Positions 52,093 to 59,700 of a DNA stretch of 64,000 nucleotides are shown here, piece by piece. How positions within the stretch are numbered: the stretch's first letter is position 1; each line of letters begins with the position of its first letter. The position numbers were made by a program, and so were the translations under genes. Below the pieces are notes generated by a model. It made no database searches and was not told the origin of the DNA. It worked only from the letters and a program-made list of their open reading frames with translations. The DNA is from Paralysiella testudinis (GTDB lineage: Bacteria; Pseudomonadota; Gammaproteobacteria; Burkholderiales; Neisseriaceae), in NCBI RefSeq assembly GCF_016894345.1, contig NZ_CP069798.1, positions 1,447,385 through 1,511,384 of the forward strand. The letters run 5' to 3'.

Positions 52093-52521
52093 TTAGTCTT
52101 CTTGATCGCGCTGGCGGGTTTTCTCCAGTATTTGGGCTTTGCCTTTGTTTACCCCTGCAAGGTAGCCGAGCAATACGGCTCCGCCTATTTTGATGATTTC
52201 CAATGCGACTTCGGTTTTATCCATCAGCATGGCAACGGTAATCACCACGGCAACCAAGAAGCCAATCAAGCCGAACAGCTTCAATTTGCTTTTGTGTACA
52301 TCGGCAAAGATGTGGCCGCGGGTGGCGGTGTCTTCTTTTTGGGCGGCGATAGAGGCAAGGGCTATGCTTTCATTGGATTTGATTTCTTCTTTACGGATAT
52401 CCAGCTCTTTGCTTTTATTGGCGGCGTCAAGCTTTTGGATTTCCAGAAACTCTTTAACCAGCAGCTCTTGGTTTTCGCTATTGTTTTGTGGGGTGGGTTT
52501 ATTTGCGATTTCGTTGGCCAT
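52093..52521 (-). CDS. Phage membrane protein with coiled-coil
   Basis: 142 residues. A long charged helix (VKEFLEIQKLDAANKSKELDIRKEEIKSNES) precedes two membrane helices (KLFGLIGFLVAVVITVAMLMD and IKIGGAVLLGYLAGVNKG). The start overlaps the upstream stop as TAATG, so it is coupled to the 61-residue gene. No named family; the plan fits small prophage proteins of unknown role. Confidence 0.65.
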   Translation of the reverse strand: MANEIANKPTPQNNSENQELLVKEFLEIQKLDAANKSKELDIRKEEIKSNESIALASIAAQKEDTATRGHIFADVHKSKLKLFGLIGFLVAVVITVAMLMDKTEVALEIIKIGGAVLLGYLAGVNKGKAQILEKTRQRDQED

Positions 52522-52706
52522 TATTCTTCACACAGCATAGGGGTTTTGTAGCGCACGCGGAAGCTGCCGAAGCCGGGCTTGCCCAGTTTAGGGGGGATGA
52601 ATTGAACAGCTTCGATGTTGTTGCGTTTGGTGTCTTTTTCGGCTTCTCGAAGGTATTCCTGTGCACTGAGGTGACGCTCGCGCAGCGGTATCAGTACGGT
52701 TTTCAT
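52521..52706 (-). CDS. Small phage protein, 61 residues
   Basis: Start set at 52706 with AAAAGGAAAAGCC upstream. TVLIPLRERHLSAQEYLREAEKDTKRNNIEAVQFIPPKLG, then FGSFRVRYKTPML. Basic, soluble, unknown. Its stop overlaps the next ATG (TAATG). Confidence 0.6.
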   Translation of the reverse strand: MKTVLIPLRERHLSAQEYLREAEKDTKRNNIEAVQFIPPKLGKPGFGSFRVRYKTPMLCEE

Positions 52707-52758
52707 GGCTTTTCCTTTTTTATGCAACGCGAATCTGCAAAATTTTGCGGATTCGCAG

Positions 52759-52836
52759 TTTAGCTATCTTAACTTTTAAAGCCTTGCTTGTAAATCGAAC
52801 GCGCAATATTTTGCGAACCGCAGTGTTTTGCAGATT
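52759..52836. repeat. 78-bp repeat, copy 1
   Basis: TTTAGCTATCTTAACTTTTA and what follows recurs at 53837-53914 with about 13 differences. Each copy ends in an inverted repeat around TTTTGCGAACCGCA. Confidence 0.7.
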
Positions 52837-52978
52837 ATAAAACCGCTTTTCTGCTTGCTTCCAGGCGCGCCAATATTTCGCTGTTGAGCGAGCGGTGGTT
52901 TTGTGCGGCCTGCTGTTTGAGCCAGGCTTTTAATTCTTCGGGCAGGCGCAAGCCGAAGGGGGCGATATTGCGGTTCAT
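52835..52978 (-). CDS. Small Arc-type regulator, 47 residues
   Basis: From ATG 52978 (AAAGGAAACCAA upstream). NIAPFGLRLPEELKAWLKQQAAQNHRSLNSEILARLEASRK is nearly identical to the product of 51849-52004. The two genes plus their flanking DUS pairs form a ~170-base duplication about 970 bases apart. Confidence 0.75.
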   Translation of the reverse strand: MNRNIAPFGLRLPEELKAWLKQQAAQNHRSLNSEILARLEASRKAVL

Positions 52979-53056
52979 TTGGTTTCCTTTCTGTAATAAG
53001 GCCGTCTGAATTCAGACGGCCTGTTTCTTTCGGCTGGGCAATTAAAAACCGCCAGG

Positions 53057-53550
53057 TTAGGCGGCTTGGTCTTCTTTTATCCATCTGTTGGCGAGCCATT
53101 CAAATTCACAAAACAATTTATCGTTATTGTCATTGATGCGGCGCAATTCCATGATATATGGTTTTAGGGTTTTCCAATCTTTGACAACACTACTTTTGCT
53201 CATGCGTTTATAAACAGCTTCATCAAATATATTTTCTTTAATACCCACGTAAATAAATTCAATAGAGTTGAGTACAGCTAAAATGGTTGAGTTTTTCCTT
53301 CATGCTCTCCCATTTCGTTGAATTTACAGGCAAGTGCTGTGAAATTTTCATTATTACGCCGCATATCAACATATTTTTTACGGGTTTCTCGATAAAATGG
53401 GTTATTGTTATTGGAAATAAGTAGTTCAACAGTTGATTTTTGTTTGTGGTGTAACCGTTGTTCTGCAAGCTGCTTACTGGCAAAAAAGGCTAGGTATACT
53501 GTTGCAATACAGGTACCTAGCCCGGCTAATATTATGATCGCTTCAATCAC
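53057..53550 (-). pseudogene. DUF4760-like phage protein, frameshifted
   Basis: From GTG 53550, right after the EGW gene's stop. An N-terminal membrane helix (IIILAGLGTCIATVYLAFFA) leads to KSTVELLISNNNNPFYRETRKKYVDM and EGK, then the frame is lost at a run of five A residues (complement of 53292-53296). One more A would give EGKNSTILAVLNSIEFIYVGIKENIFDE, continuing to VVKDWKTLKPYIMELRR and FEWLANRWIKED at 53057. That order (ILxxLN..E....GI...I.DE..Y, W..lkPyI..lR) is DUF4760. Confidence 0.7.
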
Positions 53551-53652
53551 TTAGACATCCCAGCCTTCGTTGGTAATACGCTTCGGGGCGTCGCCTTCCC
53601 ATCCTTCTTGGTGGATGTTGCCGTCCCAGCCTTCGTTGAATGTGCGTTTCAT
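53551..53652 (-). CDS. 33-residue microprotein with three EGW repeats
   Basis: ATG 53652 has a very strong site, AGAAGGAGATAAAC, ahead of it. The chain is KRTFNEGWDGNIHQEGWEGD, then APKRITNEGWDV: three copies of (N/Q)EGW(D/E) spaced 10-15 residues. It ends one base before the DUF4760-like start, as the first gene of a two-gene unit. No family recognised. Confidence 0.65.
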   Translation of the reverse strand: MKRTFNEGWDGNIHQEGWEGDAPKRITNEGWDV

Positions 53653-53964
53653 GTTTATCTCCTTCTGTGGTTTGATGTTGTGAAAAAGATAGTTGTAGCT
53701 TTCAATTTTTCAAGTTCCGCTTGAAAGTTTGTCTACCTGACATTTGAGGGGGGAGGCTTCGGTGGGTGGCAGGGCTGTATACCTGCTCTTGGATGGGTGA
53801 CCCACGTCCGCCGTTTTGAGGGTTGTTTCTTTAGGGTTTAGCTATCTTAACTTTTAAAGTAAAACTTGTAAATTGAATCTGCAAAATTTTGCGAACCGCA
53901 ACGTTTTGCAGATTCAAGGTTGTGTATCGTGAGGCTGTCTGAATTCAGACGGCCTGTGTTGCGG
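53653..53964. other. Intergenic region with 78-bp repeat copy 2
   Basis: Contains the second repeat copy (53837-53914), whose inverted pair GAATCTGCAAAA (53876-53887) and TTTTGCAGATTC (53904-53915) could form a hairpin, and a DUS pair at 53932-53955. No gene seen. Confidence 0.6.
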
Positions 53965-54264
53965 TTAAACCAGTGCTTCTTCGTCTTCATCGTCGGCGAC
54001 GGCGAGGTCGGCGAAGTCGGCTTCGGTAGCGGGTGCGCCGCCGCCGAAGGCCTCGCCGTGGCGGATAAATTGCACGCCGCTGAGGCCGGCGTTGATGCGT
54101 TTGCCGTATTGCGAATCTTGTGCCCAGATGTCGATTTTGGCGTTGACGTAGCAGCCGGCATAAGGCTTGCCGCTGGTGGAATCAAGGTGGGTTTTGGCGT
54201 CTTTATCGAGCACGATGGGTTTAAACCGCCCGCCGACTTGGCGCAACCTTGCCCACCGTTGCAA
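53965..54264 (-). pseudogene. DUF2815 phage protein, C-terminal fragment
   Basis: About 85 residues of recognisable sequence: RFKPIVLDKDAKTHLDSTSGKPYAGCYVNAKIDIWAQDS, then YGKRINAGLSGVQFIRHGEAFGGGAPAT and an acidic tail. This is the last half of DUF2815, a phage single-strand-binding-like replication protein of ~180 residues. No start fits: homology ends near 54238, where the sequence becomes an Rz1-like gene on the other strand. Confidence 0.75.
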
Positions 54265-54378
54265 CCATTGGCGGGTGCGACAGGTGCGGATGTGCTACCT
54301 TGGGCGTTGGGCGTGGTGCATCAGTATAATGATTGCCGGGCGCGGCATAAGGGGTTGGTTGGGGCGTGGCCGGGGTAG
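54238..54378 (+). pseudogene. Rz1/spanin-like lysis protein, C-terminal fragment
   Basis: Reading right: LPPLQ-like CPPLQPLAGATGADVLPWALGVVHQYNDCRARHKGLVGAWPG then TAG. The end pattern (vL.WA..v...Y..CR.rh..LV.aW) matches phage LysC/Rz1-type proteins. The N-terminal part is cut at the junction with the DUF2815 fragment. Confidence 0.6.
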
Positions 54379-54485
54379 TGCCTTACTGTGCCAAAATTGT
54401 GACTTGATTGTGCCTGAATAGGCTTGGTTTAACTTGGTTTGCAGGAAGTTAAGCCTTTAAAAATCAATAATTTAAATTATAAAAT

Positions 54486-54549
54486 ACGGTCTTGAAAACC
54501 GTCGAGGGTTGATAGCCCTCCGTGAGTTCGAATCTCACCGCTTCCGCCA
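54486..54549 (+). repeat. attR: 64-bp copy of the tRNA-Ser 3' end
   Basis: Identical to 48494-48557, from the anticodon stem to CCA. It lacks the acceptor 5' strand and D-arm, so it is not a tRNA gene. Confidence 0.95.
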
Positions 54550-54562
54550 GCTTTAGTAAAAA

Positions 54563-54588
54563 ACCCCTGATTTTATCAGGGGTTTTTT
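54563..54588 (+). terminator. Original terminator of tRNA-Ser
   Basis: ACCCCTGAT / ATCAGGGGT stem with TTTTTT after it, 13 bases past attR. Before the prophage arrived it would have ended the tRNA transcript. Confidence 0.85.
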
Positions 54589-54608
54589 GTTTGTGTTTTG
54601 GATGTGGT

Positions 54609-55745
54609 TTAAAAACCGTCCCAGTCGTTCATCATCAGGCCGATGCCGATGCTGCGGTGTTTGTGGTTATAGTCGAGTAGGCTTTCGCCGTAGCCGTAAA
54701 AGCCTTGCACATAACCTTTGAGTTTGCCCGCCACGGGGAAGGTGTAGTCCACTTGCATGCTGCCTTTGCCCGATTTGGGGTTGAGGCGCAGGGTGCTGCC
54801 GAGGGTTTGGCTGTTGTCGAAGCGGTATTGCAGGCGTACGTCGCCGTAGCCTAAATAGCGGTTGATGTCGGGGTTGTTGTCGTCGCTGGCGGGCTCGGGA
54901 ATGCGCCACCACACGCGTGGCATTACGGTGAGTTTGCCCCATTCCATGCCGGCCATGCCGTAGATGCGGTTCCACGAACGGCTTAGCGGATCGGATTTGC
55001 CGTTGGATTGATGGATGGCACCCACGCCAAGCATGCGCAGGCGGCCATTGCCGGGCAGGTCGGCTTTTACCGGCTGGGTTAGGAAAATCTCGGGGGCGTA
55101 GTCGGTGTTGCGAAAGGGGGCGGAGGTAAAGCCGTTGTATACTTGCCAATGCGCTTGCTGGGTGTAGCCAAACCACAAATCGGCGCGGGTTTTAAACAAA
55201 TCTTGTGCGATTTTGGTTTTAAACGAAATCTGCATCTTGGCTTCGATTTTTTTCTGCTCGTCTGGGGTGTTGGTAACCAAGGCTTGGGTGGGGCTTTGCA
55301 TGCGGTAGTTCGGATTGCTGTTAAACCAGCCGGGCAGTAAATACATAGGATGGTGGGCGCGCACGGTGAGGATGCCGCCGGGGTCGTTTTGATCCAGATC
55401 GAAAAGCTTGCTTAAGGGTGTGTAGGCTTCGGCCGCCGCCGCCAAAGTGGGGCTGGGCACCACTTGCGGGGTGCTCAATATCGGGGTGGCTTCTTTGTTG
55501 TCGATGCTGCTGCTCACGGTTTGCACCAAATCCAGTGCCGGTTTGGCGTTTTGCGCTGTGGGCAGGGGCGCGGCAGGCGGGAAATGAGTGGCGTAAACGG
55601 TATCGAAGCAGGCCAAGCGGGCGGCATTGTTGCTGAGCAAGGTGCATTGCAAGGCGGCATCGTTGGCGAAAGCCAGGCTGCTCAAGGCTAAGCTGCACAG
55701 TAGATAGCGGTGGGTGTGGCGGATATGAGGGTTGGACTTGGTCAT
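54609..55745 (-). CDS. pldA: Outer membrane phospholipase A
   Basis: 378 residues from ATG 55745. A signal peptide (RYLLCSLALSSLAFA) is followed by an extended ~120-residue region with one Cys pair (LQCTLLSNNAARLACFD) typical of Neisseria-type enzymes, then the 12-strand barrel. HQSNGKSDPLSRSWNRIY contains the catalytic His, Ser and Asn in the right order, and YLGYGDVRLQYRF and the terminal NDWDGF fit. It hydrolyses phospholipids in the outer leaflet. Confidence 0.9.
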   Translation of the reverse strand: MTKSNPHIRHTHRYLLCSLALSSLAFANDAALQCTLLSNNAARLACFDTVYATHFPPAAPLPTAQNAKPALDLVQTVSSSIDNKEATPILSTPQVVPSPTLAAAAEAYTPLSKLFDLDQNDPGGILTVRAHHPMYLLPGWFNSNPNYRMQSPTQALVTNTPDEQKKIEAKMQISFKTKIAQDLFKTRADLWFGYTQQAHWQVYNGFTSAPFRNTDYAPEIFLTQPVKADLPGNGRLRMLGVGAIHQSNGKSDPLSRSWNRIYGMAGMEWGKLTVMPRVWWRIPEPASDDNNPDINRYLGYGDVRLQYRFDNSQTLGSTLRLNPKSGKGSMQVDYTFPVAGKLKGYVQGFYGYGESLLDYNHKHRSIGIGLMMNDWDGF

Positions 55746-55919
55746 GATGACAATCGGCAAGGCGAAGAAATCGTACAATAACAGATTTGTACATGATGCC
55801 AAAGCAGGATGCTGCCGGGTGTGGTAAAAGTGCGTTTATACTAAGTATAAACGTTGTTTCAGGCAGCCTTATATAATTGCTGACAGTGGTTTTGCATACC
55901 ATATAGAAACGGATAAATA

Positions 55920-56786
55920 ATGAAATTAAAACGTTTTTTGCAACAAGCAGCCTCGGTGTTGCGGCGGCTGGATGCGTGGCTGCCGCCGGAGCAAACCGAG
56001 CCAGATTGGCGTGCACTGGCCTACCGCTGGCAGCGCATCGGCCATAAGGGTGTGCTCGAAAGCCTGCCGCGGCCGCACACCTTCGGCCTGAGCCGTTTGG
56101 CGGCGGTGGATGGGCAAATGCAGCGGTTGGTGCGCAATACCGAGCAGTTTTTGCAAGGCCGCCCGGCCAATAATGTGCTGATGACCGGCGCGCGCGGCAC
56201 CGGTAAATCTTCATTGGTGAAGGCTTTGTTGCACGAATACGCCGACGCCGGGCTGCGCTTGGTGGAGGTGGATAAAAGCGATTTGGTGGGACTGCCGTAT
56301 TTGCTGGGTTTGCTGGCGGCGCGGCCGGAGAAGTTTATTGTGTTTTGCGACGATTTGTCGTTTGAAGAGGGCGACGATGCCTATAAGGCGCTGAAAACCG
56401 CGCTGGATGGCGGCTTGTCGCAGCGCAGCAATAATGTGCTGGTGTACGCCACCTCCAACCGCCGCCATTTGATGCCGGAATACATGGCCGATAATATCGC
56501 CACCACCGGCGTGCGTGGCGAGGTGCATCCGAAAGAGGTGGTGGAAGAAAAAGTGTCGTTGTCCGACCGCTTCGGCTTGTGGCTGAGTTTTTATCCGTTT
56601 GACCAAGAAGCGTATTTGGCCGCAGTGCAAAGCTGGCTGGACGAGGCCGGTTTGGCCATGGACGACACCGCCCGCCAAGCGGCTTTGAATTGGTCGCTCG
56701 CGCGTGGCGGTCGCTCCGGACGGGTGGCATGGCAGTTTGTGTGTGACTGGGCTGGGCGCTTGCCGCATGAGCGGGTGGTGGATTAA
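55920..56786 (+). CDS. DUF815-family AAA-type ATPase
   Basis: 288 residues. NVLMTGARGTGKSSLVKALLHEY is the Walker A; FIVFCDDLSFEEGDDAYKALKTALDGGL holds Walker B and the DUF815 signature (CDDLSFE.....YK.LK..LdGg); VLVYATSNRRHLMPEYM is sensor 1; DRFGLWLSFYPFDQEAYL follows. The family is widespread, with no settled function. Confidence 0.88.
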   Translation: MKLKRFLQQAASVLRRLDAWLPPEQTEPDWRALAYRWQRIGHKGVLESLPRPHTFGLSRLAAVDGQMQRLVRNTEQFLQGRPANNVLMTGARGTGKSSLVKALLHEYADAGLRLVEVDKSDLVGLPYLLGLLAARPEKFIVFCDDLSFEEGDDAYKALKTALDGGLSQRSNNVLVYATSNRRHLMPEYMADNIATTGVRGEVHPKEVVEEKVSLSDRFGLWLSFYPFDQEAYLAAVQSWLDEAGLAMDDTARQAALNWSLARGGRSGRVAWQFVCDWAGRLPHERVVD

Positions 56787-56815
56787 GCGGATATTGAATC
56801 AATCAAGATAAGATT

Positions 56816-56851
56816 ATTTTTCAGGCAGCCTTTAAAGGCTGCCTGAAAATA
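56816..56851. terminator. Inverted DUS hairpin after the DUF815 gene
   Basis: TTTTCAGGCAGCC / GGCTGCCTGAAAA around TTTAAA, 30 bases past the stop. Confidence 0.65.
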
Positions 56852-56869
56852 TTTTAACCAGTTGAAGTT

Positions 56870-57258
56870 ACGCACTTGCTGATTAAAGGCTACCTGCAAT
56901 GGCAGATCAAAGTGAAGTGACTTATTTAAAAACTGGCTGTGTTTTTTATGCGTTTCCTTATCGTTTTACTTTGCGCTTCATGGCCGCGCGGCCACTTACT
57001 TTTCTTTGCTTCGCCAAAGCAAAGTAAGCAAAAGAAAGGCGACCCCGGTTGCAGGTTTGGCTACGCCAAACTGCCCTCACTACACATGGTTTTGGCGGCG
57101 GGCGCTAGTCGCTTCGCTCCGGACCGCCCTTATTTCCGCCAAAACCACGTTTCGTTCGGCTGCGCCAAGGGGTGGGCTGCACGGATTTTTCGTTTCAGAC
57201 AGCCGAACAAAATAGTTTGTAAATTGCTGTACTTTCATTAAAGTGCGTAACTCCAGTT
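56870..57258 (+). repeat. Dispersed repeat, copy B
   Basis: Starts TTGAAGTTACGCACTTG and ends near AGTGCGTAACTCC, an inverted pair that may mark its borders. Inner blocks CGCTTCATGGCCGCGCGGCC, GGCGACCCCGGTTGCAGG and GGCTGCGCCAAGG are the complement of blocks at 41371-41720. No gene; the frames differ between copies. Confidence 0.65.
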
Positions 57259-57296
57259 AACCAGATGAACACACAGCCAAATAGCAGTGAATTGGC

Positions 57297-57497
57297 CTAA
57301 TCATCTTGTGATGAATGGGCGCAGGCCGCCATAAACAGGGCGGCGCCTAGGAGTACGGTGCCGATTTTAATCACCCAAGCGGTGCGGTTGTCCCATTGGT
57401 GCAGCCAGTGTTGCAGAGCCGGCCATAAATCAAACCAGTCGACCACAATTGCGGCCAAGCCGGCCAGTAAAATCAGCATGCCTATGGTTTTTAGCAT
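57297..57497 (-). CDS. Small two-helix membrane protein
   Basis: 66 residues from ATG 57497 with GGGGAGGAAATC, a strong site, upstream. Helices TIGMLILLAGLAAIVVDWF and WVIKIGTVLLGAALFMAACAH. It lies 38 bases after pqiC in the same direction and may be the last gene of the pqi operon. No family recognised. Confidence 0.7.
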   Translation of the reverse strand: MLKTIGMLILLAGLAAIVVDWFDLWPALQHWLHQWDNRTAWVIKIGTVLLGAALFMAACAHSSQDD

Positions 57498-57535
57498 GAT
57501 TTCCTCCCCAGATTGGTGATGATTTGCAGTGGGTA

Positions 57536-58090
57536 TTATTCGCCGATTTCGACGGCCACTTGCTGTAAGCCAATATTCAGCGAATCCACCATGGCGGCAT
57601 AGCCGTCGCCGTGTTGGGGCGTTTCCACGGCAAAGTTGCGGCCACGCCGTGCCGCGTCCGACCAACTGGTGTAGCCGGCAATGCGGGTATGGCCGTTGTA
57701 TTGGCCTTGGAAGGCTTCCACATGCACGGTGAGCACGGGCAGGCCGGGGCTGCGCTGTATGGTGTAGCGGTAGCGGCTCGGCTGTTGGTTTAAGGTGTTG
57801 GCCAGTGATTTGGCCATGGCCGGTGCCAAGGCTTCGCCCCATTGGTGCTGGCGGGCAAAATGCAGTTGCGTGGGGGTGCTTTGGTAAACCAGGCCGTTGT
57901 TGTCAAGGCTGTCGTTCAGCACTACTTGCAGCACTGCATTGGGCGGTGTGGACGGCAGGCGGTAGTCGCTGTGGGGTAGGCGGTAGTATTGGGGCGCGGG
58001 GCTGGCGCAGGCGGCCAGCACTGTGGTGGTGGCCAGCAGGGCAATATGACGGCGATGGTGCAGCATTAAATCAATCAGGCGACGAGGCAT
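57536..58090 (-). CDS. pqiC: PqiC/YmbA-type outer-membrane lipoprotein
   Basis: 184 residues with a lipobox (LATTTVLAAC). QYYRLPHSDY and the strand-rich body ending VAAMVDSLNIGLQQ-like AAMVDSLNIGLQQVAVEI fit the ABC-type transport auxiliary (PqiC) family. It caps the PqiB tunnel at the outer membrane. Its start overlaps the pqiB stop. Confidence 0.85.
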   Translation of the reverse strand: MPRRLIDLMLHHRRHIALLATTTVLAACASPAPQYYRLPHSDYRLPSTPPNAVLQVVLNDSLDNNGLVYQSTPTQLHFARQHQWGEALAPAMAKSLANTLNQQPSRYRYTIQRSPGLPVLTVHVEAFQGQYNGHTRIAGYTSWSDAARRGRNFAVETPQHGDGYAAMVDSLNIGLQQVAVEIGE

Positions 58091-59700
58091 CAGCGCACTC
58101 CTTTCGGTATCGGGTCGTTGGCGCCGGGGCTGAAAATCAGCGCGTTGGGCTGTTGTTTGAGCGTGCGCAGGGTGGGCTGGGCGTCTTGTAGGGTGCGGTC
58201 GAGGTTTTTTAGGGTGGATTGCACATCGCTATAGAGTGGCGAACCGGGCGACACGCCTTGCAAGGTTTGCTGTAATTCGCGCAGGGTGTGGTTTAATTCT
58301 TGCGACAGTTGGCGTGTTTGCGGCTGTGCCAACAGGGTGCGCAATTCTTTCAGGCTGCCGTTGAGCTCGGCGATGGTTTGCTCCAGCGGCAGTTTGTTGA
58401 ATTTGGCCAGTAAGTCGGACAATTGGTTTTGCAGGGCATCAAGGCCGCCGCTGCGGCTGCCAATTACCGTGTCGCCACGGTAAAGTGTTTGTGGGCGCAG
58501 GGCAGCTTGGCTGGAAGGCGCATCGCTCAGCTCCACATACAGGTTGCCGGTAAGCAGATTGCCACTGGCCAATGTGGCCACCAGCCCCTTATTCATGGCT
58601 GCCTGAATTTGGCTTTGCCAAACTTGATGGCTTTGTTCGCTGGCATTGATTTCCATGCGCGCAGGCTCCAGGCGGATGCGCACCGGCACCCAGCCGTTGG
58701 CAAACAGCTGATGGCTGTCGTTGCGCTCGAAATAGGGCACTTCGGCCACGGTGCCGATGTTTAAGCCCTTGTATTCCACCGGGGCGCCCACGGCCAAGCC
58801 GCGCACCGATTGGCGGAAAAACGCCACATAGTATAAGGCGCGTTCGCTGGGCAGGTTATCCAGCTCGCTGCGGCTGTTGTAGAGGGTGAATTCGGTGTTG
58901 TTGTCAACGGCAGCGCCCTTGCCTTGTGCTGGGGCGGCAAAGGCGATGGCGCCGGAAATCAGCGCGGGCAGCGGGGCGGAATCGATTTTAATGCCGCCGC
59001 CGCTGGCTTCGATTTTCAGGCCGGTTTGCAGCCAAAAATGCACATCGCGGCCAATCAATTCTTCATTGGGGCTGTTGATGTAGATTTGGTAGTACACCAC
59101 GCGTTCGCGCGGGTTGAAGTTGGCGCTTTCCACTTGGCCTACATTGATGTCGCCATAAAGCACGGGGCTGCCTGCACCCAGCATTTTGTCGCTGTGGCTT
59201 TGCAGGCGCAGGCGCAGGCCGCTTTGGCCGATGGCGGTAACCGGCGGCAAATCAGCCAGTTGGAAGGTGTCGGCGTTTTTATCGCTGTGGCCGGGGGTGA
59301 AGGCGATATAGGCGCCGGAAACCAGCGTATTCAGGCCGGTAATGCCGCTTTGGTCGATGCGCGGCTTCACAATCCAAAACTGGGTATCTTGGCGCATTAA
59401 ATCTTTCACATCAGCAGAAAGCTGTGCGGTGAGCTCTACGCCTTTTTCGTCGTCACGCAGTTTGATGCTGGTGACGCGCCCTACGGTGACGTTGAGCACT
59501 TTAATCACGGTGTTGTTGACTTCAATGCCTTCGGCATTGTCGGTGTAAAGCGTAATTTCAGGGCCGGTGCTGCGCACATGCTGAATCAGCAGCCAAGCGC
59601 CGGTAATCAAGGCCAACAGCGGAATCAGCCACACCACCGAGCTGAACGGCGAGGTTTGGCTAACGGTGGCGCTGGGATTGGCAGAAGCGTTTTTTTTCAT
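58090..59700 (-). CDS. pqiB: PqiB, MCE-domain intermembrane lipid tunnel protein
   Basis: 536 residues. One N-terminal membrane helix (VVWLIPLLALITGAWLLIQ) then three MCE/MlaD domains: ITLYTDNAEGIEVNNTVIKVLNVTVGRV (~50-140), LGAGSPVLYGDINVGQVES (~165-270) and GLAVGAPVEYKGLNIGTVAEV (~290-400). A long helical C-terminus with ELNGSLKELRTLL and LNHTLRELQQTLQ forms the needle. It spans the periplasm and moves lipids between membranes. Confidence 0.92.
   Translation of the reverse strand: MKKNASANPSATVSQTSPFSSVVWLIPLLALITGAWLLIQHVRSTGPEITLYTDNAEGIEVNNTVIKVLNVTVGRVTSIKLRDDEKGVELTAQLSADVKDLMRQDTQFWIVKPRIDQSGITGLNTLVSGAYIAFTPGHSDKNADTFQLADLPPVTAIGQSGLRLRLQSHSDKMLGAGSPVLYGDINVGQVESANFNPRERVVYYQIYINSPNEELIGRDVHFWLQTGLKIEASGGGIKIDSAPLPALISGAIAFAAPAQGKGAAVDNNTEFTLYNSRSELDNLPSERALYYVAFFRQSVRGLAVGAPVEYKGLNIGTVAEVPYFERNDSHQLFANGWVPVRIRLEPARMEINASEQSHQVWQSQIQAAMNKGLVATLASGNLLTGNLYVELSDAPSSQAALRPQTLYRGDTVIGSRSGGLDALQNQLSDLLAKFNKLPLEQTIAELNGSLKELRTLLAQPQTRQLSQELNHTLRELQQTLQGVSPGSPLYSDVQSTLKNLDRTLQDAQPTLRTLKQQPNALIFSPGANDPIPKGVR

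Noticed and set aside
54486..54549. Second tRNA-Ser gene
   Set aside because: It lacks the 5' acceptor strand and D-arm; it is the duplicated attachment site.
56939..57241. 100-codon frame within the dispersed repeat
   Set aside because: The other repeat copy does not preserve the frame, and there is no ribosome-binding site.
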